DNA of 64,000 nt, from positions 28,614 to 92,613 of the forward strand of contig JAISRZ010000083.1 of NCBI GenBank assembly GCA_031273455.1. The letters are read 5' to 3'. Numbering within the stretch: the stretch's first letter is position 1; the number at the start of each line of letters is the position of its first letter. The translations under genes were made by a program, and so were the position numbers. Below are positions 19,073-28,826 of this stretch, one piece after another. The notes under the pieces were generated by a model. The model did no database searches and was not told the DNA's origin. It saw only the letters and a list, made by a program, of their open reading frames with translations. The DNA is from Deltaproteobacteria bacterium (lineage in GTDB: Bacteria; Desulfobacterota; Desulfarculia; Adiutricales; Adiutricaceae).

Positions 19073-20594
19073 AAATAAGTTGTTTCACAAAAATTATAAT
19101 CCTGATGTTCTTAACTGCTTAGCAAACCTCTCTAATGATGAGGTATTTACTCCACCTGAAATTGCTAATAAAGTTTTGGATATTCTTCCTCAAGAAATAT
19201 TCAGTGATAAAACTATAACTTTTTTAGATCCAGCTTGTAAATCTGGTGTGTTTTTAAGAGAAATAGCTAGACGTCTTTTAGTTGGATTAGAACACGAATT
19301 CCCGGTTTTACAAGATCGTATTGATCATATTTTTCATAATCAATTATTTGGTGTCTCTATAACAGAATTATCTTCTCTTCTCTCTCGTAGAACAGTTTAT
19401 TGTTCTAAATACCCTAATAGTATTTATTCAGTTACAAAATTTGACGATGCAGAAGGAAATATAAGATTCAAAAAAATATCTCATTCCTGGAATGGTAAAA
19501 AATGTATTTTTTGTGGTGCAAGAAAGGCTGAATATGAACGTGATGATCTGTTAGAGTCACATGCCTATGAATTTATTCATATTTCAGATCTAGGGGATTT
19601 TTTCAAGATGAAATTTGATGTAATTATTGGAAATCCTCCATATCAATTGAATGATGGCGGAGGTAGTGGAACAAGTGCAATACCAATTTATCATCGTTTT
19701 GTTGAACAAGCCATAAAATTAAAACCACGTTTTATGTCTATGATAATACCTGCGCGTTGGTATACAGGTGGAAAAGGCCTTGATGCTTTTAGACAAAAAA
19801 TGCTTAATGATCCACATTTAATAGAATTAGTTGATTTTTGTGATTCACGTGATTGTTTCCCTGGTGTGGATATTGCGGGGGGTATATGTTATTTCCTGTG
19901 GGATAGAGATAAAATTGGTTTATGCAAAATTACATCTTTAAATAAAGATAAACACTCTATACAAGAAAGACCGCTAAATGAGTTTAACGTTTTGATTAGA
20001 GATAATTTGACTATTGATATAGTTAGAAAAGTTATATCTAAAATTGATATGACATTAGAGGATCTTGTTTCAAGTAGAAATCCATTTGGATTAGATTCAA
20101 GAGAAAAACCTCGAATTAATGGAGATTTAATTCTTTACTCAAGTTTTGGTAAAGGCAAGATTGAATCTGATAAAGTTAAATCTGGTTTTAGCTTGATTGA
20201 TAAATGGAAGGTTCTTCTCTCAAAAACATCAAATGATCATGCTGGTCAACCAGATAAATCAGGCAAGAGGAGAATATTTTCTAGGGTTCATGTAATGCCC
20301 CCTGGTTCTGTTTGTACTGAATCTTATTTAGTTGTTGGATGTTATGATTCAGAAGAGGAAACTTTAAATCTAGCAAATTATTTAAAATCGTTTTTTTGTA
20401 GATTTTTAGTATCTTCAGTTTTGTTAACACAAAATATTACAAAAAATAAATTTTGTTTTGTTCCAATTCAAGATTTTTCAGAGACTTGGACTGACGATAA
20501 GCTCTATAACAAGTATGGTATTACAGATAATGAAATTGTTTTCATTGAAAGCATGATTCGTCCGATGGAAATTGAGGCTAATTCAAATGAATAA
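19065..20594 (+). CDS. Eco57I-type DNA methylase / R-M methyltransferase
   Basis: 'TFLDPACKSGVFLREIARR' and 'FDVIIGNPPYQLNDGGGSG' (NPPY); start moved to 19065. Confidence 0.85.
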   Translation: MTENKLFHKNYNPDVLNCLANLSNDEVFTPPEIANKVLDILPQEIFSDKTITFLDPACKSGVFLREIARRLLVGLEHEFPVLQDRIDHIFHNQLFGVSITELSSLLSRRTVYCSKYPNSIYSVTKFDDAEGNIRFKKISHSWNGKKCIFCGARKAEYERDDLLESHAYEFIHISDLGDFFKMKFDVIIGNPPYQLNDGGGSGTSAIPIYHRFVEQAIKLKPRFMSMIIPARWYTGGKGLDAFRQKMLNDPHLIELVDFCDSRDCFPGVDIAGGICYFLWDRDKIGLCKITSLNKDKHSIQERPLNEFNVLIRDNLTIDIVRKVISKIDMTLEDLVSSRNPFGLDSREKPRINGDLILYSSFGKGKIESDKVKSGFSLIDKWKVLLSKTSNDHAGQPDKSGKRRIFSRVHVMPPGSVCTESYLVVGCYDSEEETLNLANYLKSFFCRFLVSSVLLTQNITKNKFCFVPIQDFSETWTDDKLYNKYGITDNEIVFIESMIRPMEIEANSNE

Positions 20595-23112
20595 AGAATT
20601 ATTTCCTGAACGTCCAACGTTAATTCCAATGATATACGCTTATGAAGACTCCAATCCAGAGTATCATGGATTCCTTAAGGTTGGCTATACATCTAAAGAT
20701 GTAGAGAAGCGTGTTGCCGATCAATACCCTACTAAGCGACCAAGAGGTAAAAAACCTTATCGTATTGTTTTTTCAGAAACGGCCCTGTACTCTGATGGAA
20801 ATACCTTTACTGACCACGATATTCATCGTGTGCTTCAAAGAATGGGTTTTGTCAAAGAAGGAGAATGGTTCCGTTGCGCCATTGATGATGTAAGAGCCGC
20901 TTGGTTAGCTGTTAAAAATAGAATAGAAAATTTTGAAAATAGAACTTATGATTTTAAGATGCGTCCAGAACAGGAAGAAGCTGTTAATAAAACTATACAA
21001 TATTTTCAAACCGGATCAAATAATCAACCTTATAGATCTTTAAAGTTCCTTTGGAACGCTAAAATGCGTTTTGGAAAAACTTTTGCTGCGTATCAACTTG
21101 CTAAGCGGATGAATCTCCTAAAAATATTGATACTAACTTTCAAACCTGCTGTCCAAAGCGCATGGGAGGAAGATTTACTAACCCATATTGATTTTGAGGG
21201 TTGGCAGTTTATCAGTCGTAATTCTGATTTAACATATAACAAGGCTGACCTATCACGGCCTATTGTATGCTTTGGTTCGTTTCAAGATTATCTCGGAACT
21301 AATGAAAATGGTGGTATCAAAGCTAAAAACGAATGGGTTCACACAACTAATTGGGATTTGGTTGTTTTTGATGAATATCATTATGGAGCTTGGCGTGATA
21401 ACGCTAGAAAACTCTTTGAAAACATAGATGAAGATGAATATGACAATTTTGATCCAGAAAAGTATTTAAAAGAAGAATCATCTAACGCTTATAATGAATC
21501 GTTTCTACCAATTACTACCTCAAGATATCTGTTTTTATCTGGAACACCATTCAAAGCCCTTAATTCTGGCGAGTTCATAGAAGATCAAATTTATAATTGG
21601 ACATATTCCGATGAACAAAGAGCTAAAGAAAATTGGTCAGAGCCTCCAAATAATCCATATGCTGCTCTACCACGCATGGTAATGATGACTTACAAAATTC
21701 CTGAGCAAATCCGTAAGATCGCTATACAGGGTGAATTCGATGAGTTTGATTTGAATGTTTTTTTCTCCGCAACTGGTACTAACGAAAACGCTCGTTTTGT
21801 TTATGATGAACATGTCCAAAAATGGTTGGATCTTATCCGTGGAGCGTATATTGAAACGACTACGAATGAGCTAAAATTAGGAACTCAAAAACCACAAATG
21901 CCGTTTTCTAACCCACGGTTATTAAATATCCTTACACATACCCTTTGGTTTCTGCCCAATGTTGCATCTTGTTATGCGATGAAAAATTTATTAAATCAAA
22001 GAACAAATAGTTTTTTTAAAGATTATACTATCAATGTTTGCGCAGGAACTAGTGCTGGTATTGGCTTAAAAGCTTTGGATCCTGTTCTACAATCACTAGA
22101 TAATCCTCTTAAAACTAAATCTATTACACTTACTTGCGGTAAATTGACTACTGGTGTTACTGTCAGACCATGGACAGGAATATTTATGTTGCGAAATTTA
22201 TCTTCTCCTGAAACTTATTTTCAAGCTGCTTTTAGGGTTCAAAGTCCATGGGAAATTGATCTTGAGAATAGTAAAAAGCAAATCATGAAGCATGAATGTT
22301 ATGTTTTTGATTTTGCTCTTGATCGAGCGTTAAAGCTGATTGCTGATTATAGTTGCCGTTTAAATATTAATGAAAGTAATCCAGAAGTAAAAGTTGAAGA
22401 ATTTATTAAATTTCTTCCTGTCATAGCTTATGACGGAAGCTCCATGACACAAATAAATGCAAGTGATGTTCTTGATTTTGCTTTAGTAGGAACATCTGCT
22501 ACACTTCTTGCTAAACGTTGGGAAAGTACTTTACTTGTCAATGTTGATAATGAAACACTCGCTCGTCTTTTAGCAAATGACGATGCAATACGAGCTTTAA
22601 TGAGCATTGAAGGATTCCGTAGTCTCAATACAGATATTATAAAAATTATTAATCTTACGGACAAAGTCAAAAAAATTAAATCTAAAGATAGAAATTTATC
22701 TAAAAAAGAAAAAAAGGAATTAACTGAAGAGGAGAAAGAATATAAATTAATACGGAAGCAAATTCAAGAAAAATTAATAAAATTTGCTACCCGTATTCCT
22801 GTGTTCATGTACTTATCTGACTTCAGAGAATATAGCCTAAAGGATGTTATTACTCAACTGGAGCCTAGTATATTTAAAAAAGTAACAGGCTTAAATGTAA
22901 CTGATTTTGAGTTACTTCTTTCTCTAGGCTTATTTAATGCACCGTTAATGAATGATGCCGTCTACAAATTTAAACGGTATGAAGATTCAAGTCTGAATTA
23001 TACTGGAATCGATAAACATGATTACGAAAAAGTCGGGTTATATGACACTGTAATCACTCATGAAGAATATAAAAATCTGTACAATATTCAACAAGATTCA
23101 ATGGATACTTAG
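20587..23112 (+). CDS. GIY-YIG (T5orf172-like) nuclease fused to SF2 helicase, restriction subunit
   Basis: N-term 'HGFLKVGYTSKDVEKRVADQYP...HDIHRVLQRMGFVKEGEWFRC'; helicase 'WNAKMRFGKTFAAYQLAKR', 'VVFDEYHYGAW', 'FLSGTPFKAL'; start overlaps upstream stop (ATGAATAA). Confidence 0.8.
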   Translation: MNKELFPERPTLIPMIYAYEDSNPEYHGFLKVGYTSKDVEKRVADQYPTKRPRGKKPYRIVFSETALYSDGNTFTDHDIHRVLQRMGFVKEGEWFRCAIDDVRAAWLAVKNRIENFENRTYDFKMRPEQEEAVNKTIQYFQTGSNNQPYRSLKFLWNAKMRFGKTFAAYQLAKRMNLLKILILTFKPAVQSAWEEDLLTHIDFEGWQFISRNSDLTYNKADLSRPIVCFGSFQDYLGTNENGGIKAKNEWVHTTNWDLVVFDEYHYGAWRDNARKLFENIDEDEYDNFDPEKYLKEESSNAYNESFLPITTSRYLFLSGTPFKALNSGEFIEDQIYNWTYSDEQRAKENWSEPPNNPYAALPRMVMMTYKIPEQIRKIAIQGEFDEFDLNVFFSATGTNENARFVYDEHVQKWLDLIRGAYIETTTNELKLGTQKPQMPFSNPRLLNILTHTLWFLPNVASCYAMKNLLNQRTNSFFKDYTINVCAGTSAGIGLKALDPVLQSLDNPLKTKSITLTCGKLTTGVTVRPWTGIFMLRNLSSPETYFQAAFRVQSPWEIDLENSKKQIMKHECYVFDFALDRALKLIADYSCRLNINESNPEVKVEEFIKFLPVIAYDGSSMTQINASDVLDFALVGTSATLLAKRWESTLLVNVDNETLARLLANDDAIRALMSIEGFRSLNTDIIKIINLTDKVKKIKSKDRNLSKKEKKELTEEEKEYKLIRKQIQEKLIKFATRIPVFMYLSDFREYSLKDVITQLEPSIFKKVTGLNVTDFELLLSLGLFNAPLMNDAVYKFKRYEDSSLNYTGIDKHDYEKVGLYDTVITHEEYKNLYNIQQDSMDT

Positions 23113-23416
23113 TATTTGTATCAATAATATTAAATTTTATTTTAAATTTAATTTATCAAAAAGCGTACAAATTGTTCTAAACCTTATTTTATATTAATAA
23201 TTAAAGATAATTTATCTGTTTTTTGTATTTTATCAAGAGATGATGGTTTTTTATTGGTTTTATATATTTTATTGTATCATCTTTCATCGATAAAGTCATG
23301 GAAAGTGAATAATTATATAATTCCAATACGTTAGCGTTATTATTTGAAAAATTAGATACACTAAGGTTTCAATGTAAATATATCCTGTTAGAAAGTTTTA
23401 ATTAAAAGGACTATCT

Positions 23417-23905
23417 ATGACTTCAACTAACAAACAAATTACAGGGAACATTGGTATTTTTTATATTTCTTATGTCTTATCACTTCTTGATTGGAATGTT
23501 TTACTCACTTCTAGAAATTCCCGTGGAGCTGATTTGGTTATTTCAAAGAACTCCATTATCCATGCGCTTCAGGTAAAATCTGTAAGTAAGAACAATGATT
23601 TTTCATTAGGAATTAATTATAATGATCCATTAATCGATTTTTGGGTACTTTTACTTAATGCAAGAGGCGATCGTCCTAAAGTTTTTGTTGTTCCAGCTGA
23701 AGATATCATTAATGAAAGAGATAAGCCATATGAAACTAATGATAATACTGGTCTAATAACTTTTGATGTGCCTAAACAACCTGATACAGAACCCAAAAAT
23801 TTTTGGATCAGTTGTAAATATCTAAATGGACCTGTTGGAACATCTAAGTATCTTAATAATTTTGATCAATTTAATATTTATTCTTCTTTACAGTCTAAAA
23901 GTTGA
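23417..23905 (+). CDS. PD-(D/E)XK-like nuclease-fold protein
   Basis: 'GNIGIFYISYVLSLLDWNVLLTSRNSRGADLVISKNSIIHALQVKSV' resembles the G..GE...L...GW.v....N.rg.D.v.......QVKs pattern. Confidence 0.55.
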   Translation: MTSTNKQITGNIGIFYISYVLSLLDWNVLLTSRNSRGADLVISKNSIIHALQVKSVSKNNDFSLGINYNDPLIDFWVLLLNARGDRPKVFVVPAEDIINERDKPYETNDNTGLITFDVPKQPDTEPKNFWISCKYLNGPVGTSKYLNNFDQFNIYSSLQSKS

Positions 23906-23920
23906 TTGTAAGATTTTATT

Positions 23921-25282
23921 ATGCAAAAAAATAAAAAAATTATACTAAAAATAACCAATCATTCTGATGCTGATGCAATAAGAAAATTGAAAAAAGAGGA
24001 TAATAACCTTTTTAAAATTTATTATGATAGATCTGACGCTATTGCTGTTGTTGATGTTGTTGAGCAGGGTGTATTTTATCGTAAATGGTTTTTATTCAAC
24101 CAATTGTTTTTCTTTGGCGCTAATGTTCATTTTTATAATTTTGATATAATACAAAATAATTATTTCAAATTATTAGAAGTAAATGACGGAAAACTAATTA
24201 GTTTAGGCCTTTCAGAATCTAAAATTGAAAGCATTGAAGCTTTATCTGGTTGTAATAGTTTGGTTAGCTTGGATTTATCTCATACTAAAATTAATAATCT
24301 ATCACCTCTTTCAAATTGTATTGATCTTAAATATTTGAGTTTAGAAGATTGTTCTGAAATTACTGATATAAGTCCATTGGCTAATTGTCCGAACCTTACT
24401 TACCTATTTATTTCAAATAATTCTAAGATTATAGATTTTTCTCCATTATCTTGTTGTCATAATTTAACTCATCTAGCAATAAGGGGATGTGTAAATATTT
24501 CAGATGGAGTATTTTTATCTAAACTTGATAAATTACGGTCATTAGATCTATATAGTTCACCTATACCAGATCTTTTTCCTCTATCAAACTTAAAAAATAT
24601 TAATAAGGTTAATTTACAATATAATGATAAATTAAAAAATATTTCTGCGCTTAGTAGTTTAAAAAGTTTAGAGTTTTTAGTTATATGTGAAAATAAAATT
24701 ATACAAGACCTAACTCCGTTAGATAATTTAACCAATCTTCAGTTTTTAGCTGTAGCTAATTGCCGTAAATTATCAAACATTTCATCTTTATCTAATCTCA
24801 GAAACCTTACACATCTTATGTTGTCATTTATAGGGCATACAACTGATGATATGGTATTTTCATTATCAAAATTAATTAACCTTAAGTATTTATGTCTTAG
24901 AGGATTTTCTTTTTCTAATCTTGACTTTATAAAGAATTTGGTTAATTTAGAACATTTAAACTTAAATTATAATGATATAACCAATGTATCAAGCTTGACT
25001 AATTTAACTAAATTGCGTAAATTAGAGTTACAATCTAATTCAATAACTGATTGTAAAGAATTATTTAACGTAAAATCGCTTGAATTTTTAAATATTTCTG
25101 ATAATTATATCAATCATAATATAAATTTTTTGACTGAAATGCCTAATTTAAAAAATGTTTTTGTTTCACACAATAGTGAATTTGAAGTAATTAATGAAGT
25201 TAAAACTGTTGATTTTGCTGGAATAATAGATGATGATGATTCATACTTAGAAGCACAGGATAGAGAGTGTGATCATCTATAA
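23921..25282 (+). CDS. Leucine-rich-repeat protein without apparent signal peptide
   Basis: Repeated 'L..L..L.LS.N.I.DISPL..L.NL' units (internalin-type spacing); acidic C-terminus. Confidence 0.85.
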   Translation: MQKNKKIILKITNHSDADAIRKLKKEDNNLFKIYYDRSDAIAVVDVVEQGVFYRKWFLFNQLFFFGANVHFYNFDIIQNNYFKLLEVNDGKLISLGLSESKIESIEALSGCNSLVSLDLSHTKINNLSPLSNCIDLKYLSLEDCSEITDISPLANCPNLTYLFISNNSKIIDFSPLSCCHNLTHLAIRGCVNISDGVFLSKLDKLRSLDLYSSPIPDLFPLSNLKNINKVNLQYNDKLKNISALSSLKSLEFLVICENKIIQDLTPLDNLTNLQFLAVANCRKLSNISSLSNLRNLTHLMLSFIGHTTDDMVFSLSKLINLKYLCLRGFSFSNLDFIKNLVNLEHLNLNYNDITNVSSLTNLTKLRKLELQSNSITDCKELFNVKSLEFLNISDNYINHNINFLTEMPNLKNVFVSHNSEFEVINEVKTVDFAGIIDDDDSYLEAQDRECDHL

Positions 25283-25654
25283 ATTTTTTAATTTTTACAC
25301 ATTAAAACATCTAAATTTACTTTTTTATATGTTTTAGAATTTATTTCTCAAATACATATCTTCATTAATTGTTGGAGTGAGATCTTTAAACTCAATTCAA
25401 AGTATTGCTTTATACTTAAAAACTGTTTATGAATGACTAATTTATAACTTTATTGTAATTTTTTTTGATATATATTTCTTTTTTTCAGTAAAAAACACAT
25501 ATTGTCTTTTAAGTTTTAATATTTAGCATAATTACAACGTTTTAGTCCCTGACAAACAGAGGCGCGATTTTTATTGAGTTATTTTCTAAACCGTCTTTAA
25601 GCTTTCGGGCTCTATAGCCTACGTCATGGAAGATAAAGAAACCAGATTATAGTA

Positions 25655-25692
25655 AGCGGCTAAAAAGGGGTTAAGACCCTTTTTTAGCCGCT
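25655..25692 (-). terminator. Hairpin terminator after P-type ATPase
   Basis: agcggctaaaaagggg...ccc-ttttttagccgct inverted repeat. Confidence 0.65.
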
Positions 25693-25725
25693 AAACGTTG
25701 GGGTTTTAAGGTAACCGCCAAAGGG

Positions 25726-28700
25726 TTACTTTCGAATGGCTCTTAACCCATTGCCCACGACCAGTAAGCAAACCCCAATGTCAGCGATGACCGCCATCCA
25801 CATGTAGGTCACCCCCAGCATGGTTAAGATTAAGAAGAACAGTTTAACCGCGAAGACCAAAATAAAGTTCTGAACCACGATGCTCCAAACGCTTTTGGCC
25901 AAACGGATAAAGGCCGGGATCTTCGAGAGCTTATCGTCCATAATGGCCACCGAGGCCGTCTCAATGGCCACGTCCGTGCCCATCATGGCCATGGCCATCC
26001 CAATGTCAGCGGTCACTAAGGCTGGGGCGTCATTAATGCCATCCCCAACCATGGCCACTTTAGCCGAGCTTTTAAGCTTTTCAATGACTTTAGCCTTATC
26101 CTCGGGCAATAGCTCCCCATAAAAGCCATCCACCCCAGCGTCCCGGGCCACGGCTTGGGCCACGGCCTCGTTGTCCCCGGTTAGCATGACGGTTTTCAGG
26201 CCCAAAGACTTCATTTCTTTAATGGCCGCGAGGCTATCGTCCCGTAAAGCGTCAGCCACCGCGAAAACGGCTAAAGGCTTTCCGTCCTCTAAAAGGATAA
26301 CCCCAGTTTGGCCATTACCGGTTAGCTCATCCCAAACCGCTTTAACCTGGGGGTCTGGGGCGCTCTTTTCGCTAAGAAGCCGTAAACCGCCCAAAAGATA
26401 CTCTTGGTTAGCGATCTGGCCGCCTAAGCCCTTACCGGGATAGGCTAAGAGGTTATCGACCTCCAAGAGGTTGTCTTTATCCTCGTAGCTATCGTAGATG
26501 GCCCTAGAGACCGGATGATCCGAGCGCGCGGCTAAGGAGGCGGCGAGCTTGAAGGTCTTGGCCGAATCAGCTCCAAAAAGGGGCCGAAAATCGGTTTTCC
26601 GGGGTTTACCGGTGGTAATGGTCCCCGTCTTGTCTAGGGCCACGACTTTAATCTTCCGGCCTTCCTCCAAGACGGCCCCGCCTTTAATGATTAACCCTTT
26701 TTTGGCCGCCGCGGCCAGACCGCTTAAAATAGTGACCGGAACCGAGATAACCAAAGCGCAGGGGCATGAGATAACTAATAAAACCAAAGCCTTATAGAGC
26801 CAGGGACCCCAAGGCTCCAGTAAGAACAAAGGCGGGATAATGGCCACTAAAAAGGCCAAACCAAAGACCGCCGGGGTGTAGTAAGCCGCGAACTTGTCCA
26901 CGATCCTCTGGACCGGGGCCTTTTGGGACTCGGTGGCTTCCACAAAGGAGGCCACCTTGGCTAAAGTCGAGTCCGCGAAGACCGCGGTGGTCTCATAGAC
27001 AATGGAGCCTTGGCCATTAATGGTGCCCGCGAAGACCTGGTCGCCGGGGTTTTTATCCACCGGGGCGCTCTCGCCGGTCACTGGGGCTTGGTTAATGGTG
27101 GTAAAGCCGCTTAAGACTCGGCCATCTAAAGGAAGTTTTTCCCCCGGGCGAATCTGGATAATGGAGCCAATGGGGACCTCTTCGGCCTTAATCTCCATAA
27201 ACTGGCCGCTTTCCCCGCGCACCGTGGCTTTATCCGGGGTTAAACCCAATAAACTGGCGATGGTGGCCCGGGCTTTACTTAAACTCCGGTCCTCTAACCC
27301 CTCAGCCAAAGAGAAAAGAGCTAAAACCATGGCCCCTTCAGCCACTTCGCCGATTAATACCGCCCCAGTCACGGCTAAGCTCATGAGGGCGTTCATGTCT
27401 AGCTTTAAGTTCTTAAAGGACACGAGGCCTTGTTTGTAGACCGCGAAACCACAACAAATAAAGGAAAGGACCGAGACAACCACGGGTAAATAATAGGGAG
27501 CTTCCCGCCAATGGAGACCCTCGGCGGTGAAGGCCAAGAGAGTGGCGATGATGTACCGCTTCCAAGGGGTGACGGTCTCTTCCGGGACCTCGGCCTCTTT
27601 AAGCTCCTTAGCCTCAAAGCCAGCGGCCTTAATCACGGCCCACAGGGGCTCTAAGCTCGGAAGATCGTGCTGAATGGCCACAGTCCGCGAGTTGAGGTTA
27701 AAATCCAACTGATTAACGCCCGCGACCTTTTCCAGCTTACTCTGGAGCTGGTTGACCTCCATGGCGCAGCACATATCCGAGATATGGAAGCGGCTGACCG
27801 GGCCCGTGAGCTTAGACGGTGGGTTAGGTTGGGGGTTAGCGGCGGGTTTAGCCATAGAAATCTGGGGTTTAGCCATTGGCCCATCCCCGGTGACCTCAGT
27901 GGCCTCAAAGCCCGCGGCCTTAAAAACCGCCCAAACTGGCTCAAGATTCGGTAGGTTGTGGCTTAAAGCGATGGTCCGGGTGGGTGGATCGATCTCTAAA
28001 CTCCCCAAGCCCGTAAGCTTAGCCTTAAGGTAATCAGCCTCTTTGGCGCAGCACATGTCCGCGATATGGAAGCGGCTGACCTGGCCCGTGAGCTTAGTCG
28101 GCGGGTTAGGTTGGGGGTTAGCGGCGGGTTTAGCCATAGAAATCTGGGGTTTAGCCATTGGCCCATCCCCGGTGACCTCAGTGGCCTCAAAGCCCGCGGC
28201 TTTAAAAACCGCCCACACTGGCTCGAGATTCGGTAGGTTGTGGCTTAAAGCGATGGTCCGGGTGGGCAGATCGATCTTTAAACTCCCCAGGCCCGTAAGC
28301 TTCGCCTTAAGGTAATCAGCCTCTTTGGCGCAGCGCATGTCCGCGATATGGAACTTAGTCATTGAAGGCTCCGTGGGGGAAAGACCGGGTTGGGCCATAA
28401 CGATCGAAGAGTTAGCCTTGGCTAAAGGCGAATCCTCGCCCGGAAGCTTAGCCTTTGGGCGATCAGCCTCTTGGGGGCTACAGATGTCCGGAACTTGGAA
28501 ACGGGTGACTAAAGAAGGGGGTTCGGTTAAAGCCGCGGTCGAAGGGGTCTCGCCGCGGGACCTTCGGGCTGGGTCGTCGTCATCCTCCCCGGCGGCGGAA
28601 GCCGGGCCTCCTTTGGCCGTTTCGCCGTGGCCCTCGGACGCGGAAACCGTGAAGCCACCTAAAGACGGGGCGGCGTGATGATGATGATGGCCCTCGTGAA

Positions 28701-28731
28701 CGTGGCCACAGACTGGACAATACTGACTCAT
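25726..28731 (-). CDS. Heavy-metal-translocating P1B-type ATPase (Zn/Cd/Pb type) with repeated N-terminal HMA-like domains
   Basis: 'SCPCALVISVPV' CPC, 'ALDKTGTITTGK', 'MVGDGINDAPAL'; N-term His/Cys-rich 'CPVCGHVHEGHHHHH' and repeated DMCCAxE motifs. Confidence 0.93.
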   Translation of the reverse strand: MSQYCPVCGHVHEGHHHHHAAPSLGGFTVSASEGHGETAKGGPASAAGEDDDDPARRSRGETPSTAALTEPPSLVTRFQVPDICSPQEADRPKAKLPGEDSPLAKANSSIVMAQPGLSPTEPSMTKFHIADMRCAKEADYLKAKLTGLGSLKIDLPTRTIALSHNLPNLEPVWAVFKAAGFEATEVTGDGPMAKPQISMAKPAANPQPNPPTKLTGQVSRFHIADMCCAKEADYLKAKLTGLGSLEIDPPTRTIALSHNLPNLEPVWAVFKAAGFEATEVTGDGPMAKPQISMAKPAANPQPNPPSKLTGPVSRFHISDMCCAMEVNQLQSKLEKVAGVNQLDFNLNSRTVAIQHDLPSLEPLWAVIKAAGFEAKELKEAEVPEETVTPWKRYIIATLLAFTAEGLHWREAPYYLPVVVSVLSFICCGFAVYKQGLVSFKNLKLDMNALMSLAVTGAVLIGEVAEGAMVLALFSLAEGLEDRSLSKARATIASLLGLTPDKATVRGESGQFMEIKAEEVPIGSIIQIRPGEKLPLDGRVLSGFTTINQAPVTGESAPVDKNPGDQVFAGTINGQGSIVYETTAVFADSTLAKVASFVEATESQKAPVQRIVDKFAAYYTPAVFGLAFLVAIIPPLFLLEPWGPWLYKALVLLVISCPCALVISVPVTILSGLAAAAKKGLIIKGGAVLEEGRKIKVVALDKTGTITTGKPRKTDFRPLFGADSAKTFKLAASLAARSDHPVSRAIYDSYEDKDNLLEVDNLLAYPGKGLGGQIANQEYLLGGLRLLSEKSAPDPQVKAVWDELTGNGQTGVILLEDGKPLAVFAVADALRDDSLAAIKEMKSLGLKTVMLTGDNEAVAQAVARDAGVDGFYGELLPEDKAKVIEKLKSSAKVAMVGDGINDAPALVTADIGMAMAMMGTDVAIETASVAIMDDKLSKIPAFIRLAKSVWSIVVQNFILVFAVKLFFLILTMLGVTYMWMAVIADIGVCLLVVGNGLRAIRK
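27760..28323 (-). repeat. 282-bp tandem duplication within the P-type ATPase gene (HMA domain + linker, 94 codons)
   Basis: e.g. 'gcggcgggtttagccatagaaatctggggtttagccattggcccatccccggtgacctcagtggcctcaaagcccgcggc' occurs at 27839 and 28121. Confidence 0.9.
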
Positions 28732-28776
28732 GGAAACTCCTTTCCGTTTGGCTAGGGTTAAGATTAGTTATTGACA

Positions 28777-28807
28777 AGTATAAGACCTATAGTTACTATA
28801 GAGTCAA
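28777..28807 (-). promoter_or_regulatory. MerR-family-type promoter/operator for the metal ATPase
   Basis: Minus strand TTGACT-19 bp-TATACT with dyad ACTCTATAGTAACTATAGGT in the spacer; lies between divergent ATPase and MerR genes. Confidence 0.8.
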
Positions 28808-28826
28808 GGGGTGGGAGAAATTATTT

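Noticed and set aside
25880-28678. Many plus-strand ORFs opposite the P-type ATPase
   Set aside because: Antisense shadow ORFs; the repeated ones simply mirror the HMA duplication
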